Source: an uncultured bacterium (lineage in GTDB: Bacteria > Bacillota_A > Clostridia > Lachnospirales > Lachnospiraceae). From it: 36,361 nt of DNA. The stretch lies in the NCBI GenBank assembly GCA_905215045.1, contig CAJMOO010000008.1, positions 1-36,361 on the forward strand, given 5' to 3'. How positions within the stretch are numbered: the stretch's first letter is position 1; each line of letters starts with the position of its first letter. The notes under the pieces are model-generated. The model was given only the letters and a program-made list of their open reading frames with translations. It made no database searches and had not been told where the DNA came from. Below are positions 7,462 through 15,288 of the stretch, in pieces. Made by a program: the position numbers and the translations under genes.

Positions 7462-7920
7462 TTGATTGATACAAATGTAATTATTGATTTTTTAATTGCA
7501 AGAGAACCTTTTTATAATTCTGCATTACAAGTTATAAAAAAGTGTGCTTCAGGAGAAGTTAATGGATATATAGCGTTCCATTCTTTACCTAATTTATGGT
7601 ATATTCTTAGAAAAATTCCAGAAGAGACAAGACGTGAGTGGTTAGAAAAAATTTGTAAAATTTTGAATGTGACTTCTGCTACACATGAAGCTGTTATAAA
7701 AGCAATTAAAATGGAAAATTTTAAAGATTTTGAGGACTGTTTACAAGATTGTTGTGCTGAAAATGTAGCAGCAAATTATATTATAACACGGAATACAAAA
7801 GATTTTGAAACATCTATTGTTTCAGCTATTACGCTAGAGGAATGGCTAAAGAAACATATTGCACGATTTACATATCAACTAAAAAAATATAAGACAGGAA
7901 AACGTTTTGGAGGGAATTGA
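7462..7920 (+). CDS. PIN-domain ribonuclease toxin (VapC-like)
   Basis: 152 residues. The start is a TTG at 7462, giving MIDTNV; AGGAG (7444-7448) is 13 bases upstream, and no better start is visible. PIN-domain acidic residues are readable: Asp3 in IDTNV, Glu91/Asp92 in DFEDC, Asp114 in RNTKDF. PIN toxins of this class cleave RNA (tRNA, rRNA or mRNA) with a metal and are held inactive by the antitoxin encoded directly upstream. The tail after LEEWLKKH (about 20 residues, ending GKRFGGN) probably comes from read-through into the gene remnant that overlaps its 3' end, because the stop codon lies inside that remnant. If the antitoxin is really broken, the toxin must be weak, silent or controlled otherwise. 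Confidence 0.8.
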   Translation: MIDTNVIIDFLIAREPFYNSALQVIKKCASGEVNGYIAFHSLPNLWYILRKIPEETRREWLEKICKILNVTSATHEAVIKAIKMENFKDFEDCLQDCCAENVAANYIITRNTKDFETSIVSAITLEEWLKKHIARFTYQLKKYKTGKRFGGN

Positions 7921-8085
7921 TCAGAAATATTTTCAACCAGTTCTTAGTAAAAGTAAACATATATTACCCAAAGCGGAATAAAAGATTTGAAAGATGTTAA
8001 TTTGACATATGAATTTTTTAATGAATATCAGGAAATTCTCATCAGTAGAAAAGTGGCGATCATTTCAAAACACTTAAATATTAGG
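7880..8085 (+). pseudogene. Decayed second copy of the CxxC gene at 2321-3187
   Basis: In one frame GIDQKYFQPVLSKSKHILP matches GVEQKYFQPIISKRKKIL of the upstream gene. After a deletion that removes the QCPRC region, and a change of frame near 7975, GIKDLKDVNLTYEFFNEYQE then ILISRKVAII matches its C-terminus. Only these two pieces remain. The 5' end overlaps the vapC tail. Confidence 0.75.
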
Positions 8086-8287
8086 CAAACCGTCATCGGT
8101 AGCACCTTACTTTATTAATATATTAATATTATAAATGCTTTATGTCAATGGAATTCCACTCAGCATTTATCTATCCTCTTAAATACTATAAGTAATAAAA
8201 AAATATTTAAAATATATAAAATATCTAGAAATGAAATAGAAATTTGATTATAATAAGCTCAAATAGAAAATAAAAAAGGAGGCTGCC
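8086..8287. other. Non-coding AT-rich stretch
   Basis: Very AT-rich sequence between the gene remnant and the next ribosome binding site. I see no gene, terminator or convincing promoter, except the AAAAAAGGAGGCTGCC ribosome binding site at its end. Confidence 0.5.
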
Positions 8288-9859
8288 ATGGGAAGCTATT
8301 TAAATCCAGGGAATGAAAAATTCTATAGAGCAATTAATTCAGAGATTTACGTGGATAAGACAGGACTGATCGGATATACCAATAAGGTATTAAACACAAT
8401 GCAGCAAAACCTTTGTGTCAGCAGACCACGCCGCTTTGGAAAGTCTATGGCAGCAGATATGTTGACAGCTTATTACAGCCGTGGGTGTGATTCAAAGGAA
8501 TTGTTTAAAGGGCTAAAAATTGCTGGTGATCAGAATTTTGAAAAATATCTTAACAAATATGATACAATTTTTCTTAATATGCAAGAATTTTTAAGTCAAA
8601 GTAATGATATCTATGACATGTTAACATTGTTAAAAAAGAGTATTTTATGGGATCTACTAGAAGAGTATCCAGATTACAGATATTTTGATGATACAAATCT
8701 GACAAGAACAATGAGTGATGTTTATAAAAATACAAAACGCCCATTTGTGATTATTATAGATGAGTGGGATTGTATCTTCAGAGAATATAAAAATGATAAA
8801 GATGCACAGGAAAAATATCTGGATTTTTTGCGGGATACATTGAAAGATAAAGCATATATTCAGCTGGTATATATGACAGGAATTTTACCAATAAAGAAAT
8901 ATGGAACACATTCAGCATTAAATATGTTTTCTGAATATTCAATGGCTAATCCTCGTCAATTAGCAGAATATGTTGGATTTACGGAAGAAGAAGTAGAAGA
9001 ATTATGTGACCAATATCATATGAATCTAAAGGAATTAAAAGAATGGTATGATGGATATTCTTTTGATGGAGTGGAATCTATTTATAGCCCAAGGTCAGTG
9101 ATTGAAGCGGTATTGTCTGGAGTATGTGACAGTTATTGGAATCAGACAGAAACTTTTGAGGCATTACAAGTTTATATAGATATGAATTATAAGGGGTTAA
9201 AAGACGATGTTTTGAGTATGATTGCAGGTGAAAAAGTTTCCGTTAACACTGGAAGTTTTACAAATGATATGACAACATTTAATTCAAAAGATGATGTTTT
9301 AACATTATTAATTCATTTAGGATATCTATCCTATGATTTTGTAAATAAATATGTATACATTCCAAACGGAGAAGTCAGAGGAGAATATATTAATGCAATT
9401 TCTGTGTCAGACTGGGGCACAGTTTCAGAGGCGTTAAGAGATTCAGCAAAAACACTAAAATCAATCTGGGAAAGAAGACCAGAACAAGTAAGCAAAGGAA
9501 TCGAACAAGCACATTTTGAAACATCCCATCTCCAATACAACGATGAGAACGCACTAAGCTACACGATTTCCCTAGCCCTCTACGCAGCAAGGAATTTCTA
9601 TCAGGTATACAGAGAACTCCCAACAGGCAAAGAATTTGCAGACCTCGTATTCATCCCAAGAAAGAAATTCCCAGACAAACCAGCCCTCATCGTAGAACTA
9701 AAATGGGACAAAACAGCCAAGGGAGCAATCGACCAGATCAAGAACAAACAATACTTTGAAAGTTTAAAAGAATACCAAGGAAATCTATTACTAGTTGGCA
9801 TTAACTATGATAAAAACACAAGAGAACATCAATGCGAGATAGAAGAATTTCATAAATGA
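8288..9859 (+). CDS. AAA-ATPase-like protein with C-terminal PD-(D/E)XK nuclease domain
   Basis: 523 residues, ATG with AAAGGAGG 6 bases upstream. The N-terminal AAA-ATPase_like domain has an unusual P-loop RPRRFGKS (residues 46-53) and Walker B FVIIIDEWD (153-161), then the family block TGILPIKKYG. The C-terminus holds the PD-(D/E)XK_9 (DUF1703) nuclease: Asp452 in FADLVF, and Glu470/Lys472 in ALIVELKW. The full family length is about 520-580 residues, so this copy looks complete. These proteins occur in many copies in gut Clostridia and Bacteroides; proposed roles include mobile-element-like or defence functions, but the function is not established. A paralogue without nuclease is at 15289. 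No clear operon partner. Confidence 0.85.
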   Translation: MGSYLNPGNEKFYRAINSEIYVDKTGLIGYTNKVLNTMQQNLCVSRPRRFGKSMAADMLTAYYSRGCDSKELFKGLKIAGDQNFEKYLNKYDTIFLNMQEFLSQSNDIYDMLTLLKKSILWDLLEEYPDYRYFDDTNLTRTMSDVYKNTKRPFVIIIDEWDCIFREYKNDKDAQEKYLDFLRDTLKDKAYIQLVYMTGILPIKKYGTHSALNMFSEYSMANPRQLAEYVGFTEEEVEELCDQYHMNLKELKEWYDGYSFDGVESIYSPRSVIEAVLSGVCDSYWNQTETFEALQVYIDMNYKGLKDDVLSMIAGEKVSVNTGSFTNDMTTFNSKDDVLTLLIHLGYLSYDFVNKYVYIPNGEVRGEYINAISVSDWGTVSEALRDSAKTLKSIWERRPEQVSKGIEQAHFETSHLQYNDENALSYTISLALYAARNFYQVYRELPTGKEFADLVFIPRKKFPDKPALIVELKWDKTAKGAIDQIKNKQYFESLKEYQGNLLLVGINYDKNTREHQCEIEEFHK

Positions 9860-9989
9860 AAAATATATTAAGAAATAAATGACTTCATAACATATTACAA
9901 TATAGATAAGTATAATAAATCTTCCGTTTACAAATACAAAAATTGAAATCCAACAACGTGCAACATACACATTCAGTAGTGGTTTCGAT

Positions 9990-10173
9990 AACTGAAATTA
10001 TTGAATATTATAAAAATGGTACTATGTCGGCGACCGTAGGAACACGCCAGTGCTTAATGAGCAGTGACGATTTATCGTCGCTGTCGAATTTAGCATCTGC
10101 TACGTGTGAGTCGAGCGAGAGCGCGTCGCAGACATAGTACCATTTTTATAATATTCTACCAATAACTTCAGTT
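9990..10173. repeat. 184-bp near-palindromic element between convergent genes
   Basis: Outer arms 9990-10036 and 10125-10173 are inverted copies: AACTGAAATTATTG then AATATTATAAAAATGG then TACTATGTC, with one mismatch and a GTAG bulge, continuing into a GCGAC match. Inside lie nested stems: CAGTGACGAT/ATCGTCGCTG (10062-10083), CAGTGCTTAA with TTTAGCATCTG, and ACACG with CGTGT. The interior is far richer in GC than its surroundings. The right arm overlaps the stop codon of the HAD gene. The A5/T5 runs next to the inner stem would allow termination in both directions, but the size and nesting resemble a MITE or a structured-RNA element. Confidence 0.7.
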
Positions 10174-10980
10174 TATCAAATATTTCTCAATGAAACAACC
10201 AATTCCATCATGATCATTATCCTCAGTAACATAATCCGCCACACTCTTAGTCATCTCACTCCCATTTCCCATAACAACTCCAACCCCAGCATGAAGTGTC
10301 ATATCATAATCATTATCTGCATCTCCAAAACTGCAAAGATTCTCCATCGTAAATCCACGTTTCTTAAGAATCTTTTCCAGTCCAAAAGCCTTGGAAATCC
10401 GAGGGTCCATAAATTCAAATAAAAGCTTTGTTGTCTGAAGACAGGCAGATTTAAACTTCTCATTATGAAAACTCTTGCTTCGTTCAATCACAGCAGGCAT
10501 TGTCTCAGGCGCACAGGTAATTAGAAGTTTTAACTGATCCTGTTTTAAAAATTCATTAAAATCAATCACTTCATAAGGAAGCTGATCCCCTTCAGATAAG
10601 GTTTTAATAAGTTCATCTTCTTTTGGAGTATACAAAACCCCATCTCCATGAATCGCAAAATTCACATCCATATCTTCAAAATGTTTCATGATCTCTAAGA
10701 TCAGACTTCCGGGCAATGGATAATTCATCTCATAATAGTCATCCGAATAATCATAGATTTCGCCACCGTTGCTTCCAACCATGAGATCAACCAATCCGTC
10801 AATCCCCCATTTTTTCAGAAGATGTTTGACACTTGGAACATCCCTTCCAGTAGAAATTCCAAATAAAATCCCATGCTTACGAAGTTTTTTGACAGCCTCG
10901 ATCGTTTTCGGACTAACGACCCCATTGCTGTTTAATAAAGTACCATCAATGTCACACATGACTGCTTTAATATTGTTCAT
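10168..10980 (-). CDS. Cof-type HAD-superfamily phosphatase
   Basis: 270 residues from the ATG at 10980, preceded by GAGGAG; the upstream in-frame ATG at 11004 has no ribosome binding site. Motif I is CDIDGTLL (nucleophile Asp10, acid Asp12), motif II TGRD, then a type IIB cap, and motif IV GDADNDYDM near the C-terminus. Length and motifs fit the cytoplasmic Cof/YbiV family that dephosphorylates sugar phosphates, FMN or PLP; the substrate cannot be read. It is convergent with the AAA-ATPase gene and divergent from the amidase gene. Its stop codon lies in the right arm of the palindromic element. Confidence 0.9.
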   Translation of the reverse strand: MNNIKAVMCDIDGTLLNSNGVVSPKTIEAVKKLRKHGILFGISTGRDVPSVKHLLKKWGIDGLVDLMVGSNGGEIYDYSDDYYEMNYPLPGSLILEIMKHFEDMDVNFAIHGDGVLYTPKEDELIKTLSEGDQLPYEVIDFNEFLKQDQLKLLITCAPETMPAVIERSKSFHNEKFKSACLQTTKLLFEFMDPRISKAFGLEKILKKRGFTMENLCSFGDADNDYDMTLHAGVGVVMGNGSEMTKSVADYVTEDNDHDGIGCFIEKYLIN

Positions 10981-11082
10981 AGAAATTCTCCTCTTATCCG
11001 TCATTTATATAGTTAAATCATAACACAAAACCACAAAGACTGCATACTCTGATACAAGAAAGAACTGCAGGAAGGATTGACT

Positions 11083-11844
11083 ATGGCAGGAGTGATCTTA
11101 GATGCCGGACATGGCGGTTATGATAATGGAGCGCAATATAATGGGAGAAAGGAAAAAGATGATAACCTAAGATTGACACTCGCGGTCGGACAGATTTTAG
11201 AACAAAATGGAATCCCGGTATCTTATACAAGACAAAGTGATATCTATCAGTCGCCATCCGAGAAAGCCAGACTTGGAAATGAAAGCGGTGCAAACTATTT
11301 TATCTCATTTCACAGAAATGCAAGTCCAAATGCAAATGAATATGAGGGAGTTGAAACACTGGTATTTGATGACGGCGGAATCAAGGCAGAGATGGCAAGA
11401 AACGTCAATGCCAATTTGGAGGAACTTGGATTTCGTAATATCGGTGTCAAAGAACGTCCGAATCTCACAGTGTTAAGGAGAACCAGAATTCCAGCAATCC
11501 TGATCGAAGCAGGATTTTTAAATTCCGATCAGGACAATCAAAGATTTGATGAGAAATTTGAACAGATTGCACAGGCGATCGCAGATGGAATCATGCAGAC
11601 GATCGGGGATGAAAAAGAAGTACTGCGGGGAATCTACAGAGTTCAAATTGGATTATACCGTAATTTCTCCAATGCCCAGTATGCATTAAATCGTGCGGTA
11701 TCCGATGGATACGAAGGTGATATTGTCTATGAAGATCCATATTATGCGGTGCAGATCGGGGAATATAATACCCTCGATGAGGCTGTACAGCTTGAAAATG
11801 AGTTGAGAAAGAAAGGGTACGATACACTAGTTATTAAGAAATGA
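11083..11844 (+). CDS. N-acetylmuramoyl-L-alanine amidase with SPOR domain, no signal peptide (CwlC-like)
   Basis: 253 residues; the ATG at 11083 has GGAAGGA 7 bases upstream and is preferred to the TTG at 11077. Residues 3-175 are an Amidase_3 domain that cuts the bond between MurNAc and the stem peptide. Zinc ligands are His10 (DAGHGG), Glu24 (KEKDD) and His77 (SFHRN), with catalytic Glu142 (IEAGF). A C-terminal SPOR domain (about 185-253, YRVQIGLYRNF and YYAVQIGEYNT) binds denuded peptidoglycan. The protein begins at once with the catalytic domain: no signal peptide. Architecture and length match Bacillus CwlC, a mother-cell lysis amidase of late sporulation, which fits a spore former. That role is inference. 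Confidence 0.9.
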   Translation: MAGVILDAGHGGYDNGAQYNGRKEKDDNLRLTLAVGQILEQNGIPVSYTRQSDIYQSPSEKARLGNESGANYFISFHRNASPNANEYEGVETLVFDDGGIKAEMARNVNANLEELGFRNIGVKERPNLTVLRRTRIPAILIEAGFLNSDQDNQRFDEKFEQIAQAIADGIMQTIGDEKEVLRGIYRVQIGLYRNFSNAQYALNRAVSDGYEGDIVYEDPYYAVQIGEYNTLDEAVQLENELRKKGYDTLVIKK

Positions 11845-11878
11845 TCTCAACTAAGAAGATCAAGACACATACTGCACA

Positions 11879-11915
11879 GTGCGCTGCCATAGGGATCATA
11901 GGAAATGGTGCGCAC
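11879..11915. other. Stem-loop in the amidase/licT gap
   Basis: GTGCGC then GCCAT (11879-11890, one bulged T) pairs with ATGGT then GCGCAC (11905-11915). It is richer in GC than its surroundings and has no T run behind it. Possible terminator for the amidase gene. The rest of the 11845-12223 gap holds the PTS promoter, RAT and terminator listed separately. Confidence 0.35.
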
Positions 11916-11982
11916 CGGCAGTAAAGAATCTATCATAATCAGTATTTGTTAAAAATAAATAAAAAGAAAATGAGAAAAAAGG

Positions 11983-12011
11983 TTGACTTTTGTATAAAAT
12001 GCTGATAAGAT
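11983..12011 (+). promoter_or_regulatory. Sigma-A type promoter of the licT-PTS operon
   Basis: TTGACT (11983-11988), 17 bases, TAAGAT (12006-12011). It lies about 50 bases before the RAT, as expected for an antitermination-controlled leader. Confidence 0.7.
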
Positions 12012-12062
12012 AAAGACAAGTTAAAGGAATAAATAAAGTGACTTAAATAATATGAATATTTA

Positions 12063-12091
12063 GGATTGTCACTGGTAATGCAGGCAAAACC
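12063..12091 (+). promoter_or_regulatory. RAT: ribonucleic antiterminator for the LicT-type protein
   Basis: The sequence starts GGATTGTCACTGGTAATGC and ends AGGCAAAACC. It closely matches the RAT of the BglG/LicT/GlcT group. Its 3' end (AAAACC) is also the first part of the terminator stem, so protein binding here and terminator formation exclude each other. Confidence 0.9.
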
Positions 12092-12152
12092 GGATTTTAT
12101 AAGTATGAAAGGCACACACCTTTCATGTTTATAAAATGTGGTTTTCTTTTTT
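12086..12152 (+). terminator. Conditional intrinsic terminator overlapping the RAT
   Basis: A long stem, 12086-12112 with 12119-12145 (for example TATAA and GAAAGG facing CCTTTC and TTATA), loop CACACA, then CTTTTTT. It overlaps the RAT by six bases and lies 72 bases before the licT start. Confidence 0.9.
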
Positions 12153-12223
12153 ACTTAAAACAATAAAGTATAGAAATTATATAGATATAATTAGATATTT
12201 CCAATGATCATGGAGAGAAGATT

Positions 12224-13081
12224 ATGAAGATAGATAAAGTAATGAACAACAATGTAGTAAGCAGCGTAGATGAAGACGGACAGGAGATTATTGTTGTAGG
12301 AACAGGGATTGGATTTCAGGGCAAAGAAGGAAAACCAGTCGATGAGAAGAAGATTCAGAAGATCTTTCGGTTAGAAGATCCGAAGATGATAAGAAAGTTA
12401 AAAGAAGTCTTACAAGATCTTCCCATGGAACAATTTGAGATTTCTACAGCGATCATAGAACATGCCAAGCAAAGTCTTGGAACGGAATTAAACGAGAATA
12501 TTTATGTGACATTAACAGATCATATTCATTTTGCAATTCAAAGATATGAAGATCATATGAATTTTCCGAATCCGATGCTAAGGGAAGTAAGATTGTTTTA
12601 TGAGAGAGAATTTGCATTAGGAGAATATGCACTGGGGATGATACAGCAGAAACTTGGGATCACACTTCCATTGGATGATGCAGCTTCGATCGCATTACAT
12701 ATTGTCAGTGCAGAATTTGATACAAGAGTGAGAGACACATTAAAGATCACAGCTTTTTTGGAAGATGTGATGGAGCAGGTGAAGAATTATTTTCATCTGG
12801 AGATTGATACACAATCGCTTAGTTATGAGCGTTTTATCACACATCTGAAGTTCTTATCAAGGAAACTGTTTGGAACTGAGAGAATGGATGATGTGAACAA
12901 TGATGTGCAGGAAATGATACGAAAGATCTTCCCGGAAGAATACGAATGTGCAAGATTTATTCAGTGTTTTATCCGTAAGAAGTACGAGAAGAATATGACA
13001 GAAGCAGAGTTAGCATATCTGACCATGCATATCGAGAGAATCCGAAAAAACAGCATAGAAAAAGGAGAAGAAGATGTTTGA
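12224..13081 (+). CDS. licT: BglG/LicT-family transcription antiterminator
   Basis: 285 residues; GGAGAGAAG stands before the ATG. Residues 1-55 are the CAT RNA-binding domain (MKIDKVMNNNVV, VGTGIGF). PRD1 (about 65-170) carries His100 (TDHIHFA) and His159 (ALHIVSAEF). PRD2 (about 172-280) carries His207 (ITHLKFL) and His269 (MHIERI). These histidines are the PTS phosphorylation sites that set activity. The protein should bind the RAT at 12063 and stop the terminator at 12086 from forming, so that it controls its own operon when its sugar is present. It overlaps the EIIA start by 8 bases. GlcT-type regulation of a glucose/GlcNAc PTS is the closest model. Confidence 0.92.
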   Translation: MKIDKVMNNNVVSSVDEDGQEIIVVGTGIGFQGKEGKPVDEKKIQKIFRLEDPKMIRKLKEVLQDLPMEQFEISTAIIEHAKQSLGTELNENIYVTLTDHIHFAIQRYEDHMNFPNPMLREVRLFYEREFALGEYALGMIQQKLGITLPLDDAASIALHIVSAEFDTRVRDTLKITAFLEDVMEQVKNYFHLEIDTQSLSYERFITHLKFLSRKLFGTERMDDVNNDVQEMIRKIFPEEYECARFIQCFIRKKYEKNMTEAELAYLTMHIERIRKNSIEKGEEDV

Positions 13082-13571
13082 TTCATTAAAGAAGATGTTT
13101 GAAAAGAATGCAAAGATTATTTCATTAAAAGCAGCAGAGAGCGGAAGAACGATTCCGATGGACGAAGTCAATGATCAGACATTTGCACAGGAATTGTTAG
13201 GACCTGGAATTGCAATACAGCCATCAGATGGAACCGTAGTTTCTCCGATTGATGGAACCGTAGCCACGGTTATGGATACAAAACATGCCGTCTGTGTTCA
13301 GGGAGAAGACGGATTAGAACTGATTGTTCATGCAGGACTGGATACCGTGGAATTAAAAGGAAAGTATTATGAAGCGCATGTTAATACAGGAGATCAGGTA
13401 AAGGCAGGAGACGTTTTGCTTACATTTGATCTTGAGGAGATTGCGAAGGCAGGATATGACGTCACAACGCCGATCGTAATAACGAATTTAAGTGGTTATA
13501 GGATCACGAAATGTTTAACAGGACAACAAGTAAAAGCAGGAGATGAGGTGATACAGTTAACAAAAGAATAA
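13074..13571 (+). CDS. PTS glucose-family EIIA protein
   Basis: 165 residues, overlapping licT by 8 bases, with AAAGGAGAAG in front. The glucose-family EIIA fold is recognisable from PIDGTVATVMDTKHAVCVQG, with His71, and LIVHAGLDTVELKG, where His86 is the residue that takes the phosphate from HPr and passes it to EIIB. The whole length is one EIIA domain; here it is a separate protein, not fused to the permease. Its partner is the EIICB protein encoded next, which lacks an EIIA domain. It may also serve other glucose-family permeases in the cell. Confidence 0.93.
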   Translation: MFDSLKKMFEKNAKIISLKAAESGRTIPMDEVNDQTFAQELLGPGIAIQPSDGTVVSPIDGTVATVMDTKHAVCVQGEDGLELIVHAGLDTVELKGKYYEAHVNTGDQVKAGDVLLTFDLEEIAKAGYDVTTPIVITNLSGYRITKCLTGQQVKAGDEVIQLTKE

Positions 13572-13642
13572 CAAAGATGAGTAACCAAAAGAGAAGGAAA
13601 AACATGAAAAACTAAAAGTAAAAATGAAAGGGGACGAGCTAT

Positions 13643-15109
13643 ATGAAATTTTTACAAAAATTAGGGAAAGCGTTAATGCTTCCAGTAGCGTGCTTACCAA
13701 TCTGTGGTATTTTAATGGGAATCGGATATGCACTGTGTCCTGCAACCATGCAGGGTGGTGATATCACAGGTATCGGAAACCAGATCGGATTCTTCCTTGT
13801 AAAGGCAGGAGGAGCATTAATTGATAACATGGCATTACTGTTTGTTATCGGTGTCGGTGTCGGTATGTCGGACAAACACGATGGAACCGGTGGTCTGGCA
13901 GCTTTAGCATCATGGCTGATGATCACCAATCTGTTATCTACAGCAGTTGTAACAACTATCATGCCATCTATCGCAAAGAACGCAGATGCAACACTTGCAT
14001 TTGATAAGATTGCTAATCCATTTATCGGTATCTTAGCCGGTGTGATCGGATCTATGTGTTATAACAAGTTCAAAGATACAAAATTACCAGACTGGTTATC
14101 ATTCTTCAGTGGTAAACGCTGTGTAGCAATTATCGCTGGTGTTGTATCTATCATCGTATCCGTTGTATTACTGTTTGTATGGCCGGTTGTATTTACAGCA
14201 CTGATCACAGTCGGACAGTCCATTGCGAAGATGGGAGCCGTTGGAGCTGGTATCTATGCATTCTTAAACCGTCTGCTGATCCCAACCGGATTACACCATG
14301 CATTGAATAACGTATTCTGGTTTGACACGATCGGACTTGGAGATTTAACTCACTTCTGGGCAGGTGAAACATCTAAGAATGTATCATGGAGCCTTGGAAT
14401 GTATATGTCAGGATTCTTCCCATGTATGATGTTCGGTATTCCAGGAGCAGCCTTAGCTATGATCCAGACAGCTAAGAGCAACAAGAAAAAGATCGCTATC
14501 GGTTTAGTAGGATCTGCAGCCGTTTGTGCATTTGTCTGTGGTGTAACAGAACCATTTGAATTCGGATTTATGTTCTTAGCACCAGGTTTATATGTAATTT
14601 ATGCAATCCTTTACGGAATCTTCACAACGATCACAACTCTGGTAGGATTCAGAGCAGGATTTAGTTTCTCTGCAGGAGCAACGGACCTTGTATTCTCATC
14701 TTCCTTACCAGCAGCACAGAAGACATGGATGATCATTCCTTTAGGAATCGCAGCATTTGTCGTATTCTATGTAGTATTCCGTATTGCGATCACCAAATTC
14801 GATCTGAAAACACCAGGTCGTGAAGATGATGATATTGATGAAGAGAATATCACATTAGCAAATGATGATTATACAGCAATGGCATCCATTATCCTTGAAG
14901 GATTAGGAGGAAGTGCCAATATTAAGAGCATTGATAACTGCATCACAAGACTTCGTCTTGAAATCAATGACGACGATAAAGTCAATGAAGCAAAGATCAA
15001 ATCCTCAGGAGCAGCAGGTGTGATCCGTCCAGGTAAGAATAACATTCAGGTTATCATTGGACCGAAAGTACAGTTTGTTGCAGATGAGATGGAAAAATTA
15101 TGTAAGTAA
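13643..15109 (+). CDS. PTS EIICB permease, NagE-like (N-acetylglucosamine/glucose)
   Basis: 488 residues; AAAGGGGACGAGC stands before the ATG. The EIIC membrane domain (1 to about 390) has about ten hydrophobic segments and the signature TGLHHALNNVFWF, with MSGFFPCMMFGIPGAALAM and VTEPFEFGFMFLAP. These read closer to NagE than to PtsG, in which the matching block is less similar. The EIIB domain (about 405-488) has the phosphorylated Cys433 in DNCITRLRLEI. It takes up the sugar and phosphorylates it at C6. The EIIA is supplied by the preceding gene, 71 bases upstream. N-acetylglucosamine is the preferred guess because nagA is nearby; glucose cannot be excluded. Confidence 0.88.
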   Translation: MKFLQKLGKALMLPVACLPICGILMGIGYALCPATMQGGDITGIGNQIGFFLVKAGGALIDNMALLFVIGVGVGMSDKHDGTGGLAALASWLMITNLLSTAVVTTIMPSIAKNADATLAFDKIANPFIGILAGVIGSMCYNKFKDTKLPDWLSFFSGKRCVAIIAGVVSIIVSVVLLFVWPVVFTALITVGQSIAKMGAVGAGIYAFLNRLLIPTGLHHALNNVFWFDTIGLGDLTHFWAGETSKNVSWSLGMYMSGFFPCMMFGIPGAALAMIQTAKSNKKKIAIGLVGSAAVCAFVCGVTEPFEFGFMFLAPGLYVIYAILYGIFTTITTLVGFRAGFSFSAGATDLVFSSSLPAAQKTWMIIPLGIAAFVVFYVVFRIAITKFDLKTPGREDDDIDEENITLANDDYTAMASIILEGLGGSANIKSIDNCITRLRLEINDDDKVNEAKIKSSGAAGVIRPGKNNIQVIIGPKVQFVADEMEKLCK

Positions 15110-15133
15110 CTCTGTTTTTCTTAGTTGCTATCC

Positions 15134-15176
15134 TTTCTGAAAGCGAGCCGGCGATATGCTGGCTCGCTTTCAGAAA
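15134..15176 (+). terminator. Strong stem-loop ending the PTS operon
   Basis: TTTCTGAAAGCGAGCCGGC faces GCTGGCTCGCTTTCAGAAA with one G-U pair and loop GATAT, 24 bases after the EIICB stop. No T run follows, but the stem is very stable and stands before a new promoter. Confidence 0.75.
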
Positions 15177-15223
15177 TAAGGCTGTTGCAATCCTGCTGGC
15201 TTTAGACAATGGGTAGTTCACGA

Positions 15224-15252
15224 TTGATAAGGAAGGGAGCTTTTTGTATAAT
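15224..15252 (+). promoter_or_regulatory. Sigma-A promoter of the short AAA-ATPase gene
   Basis: TTGATA (15224-15229), 17 bases, perfect TATAAT (15247-15252), 36 bases before the start codon. Confidence 0.8.
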
Positions 15253-15288
15253 AAAATGTAAATAGAAAACTTGGGAAGGAGTTAAAAG

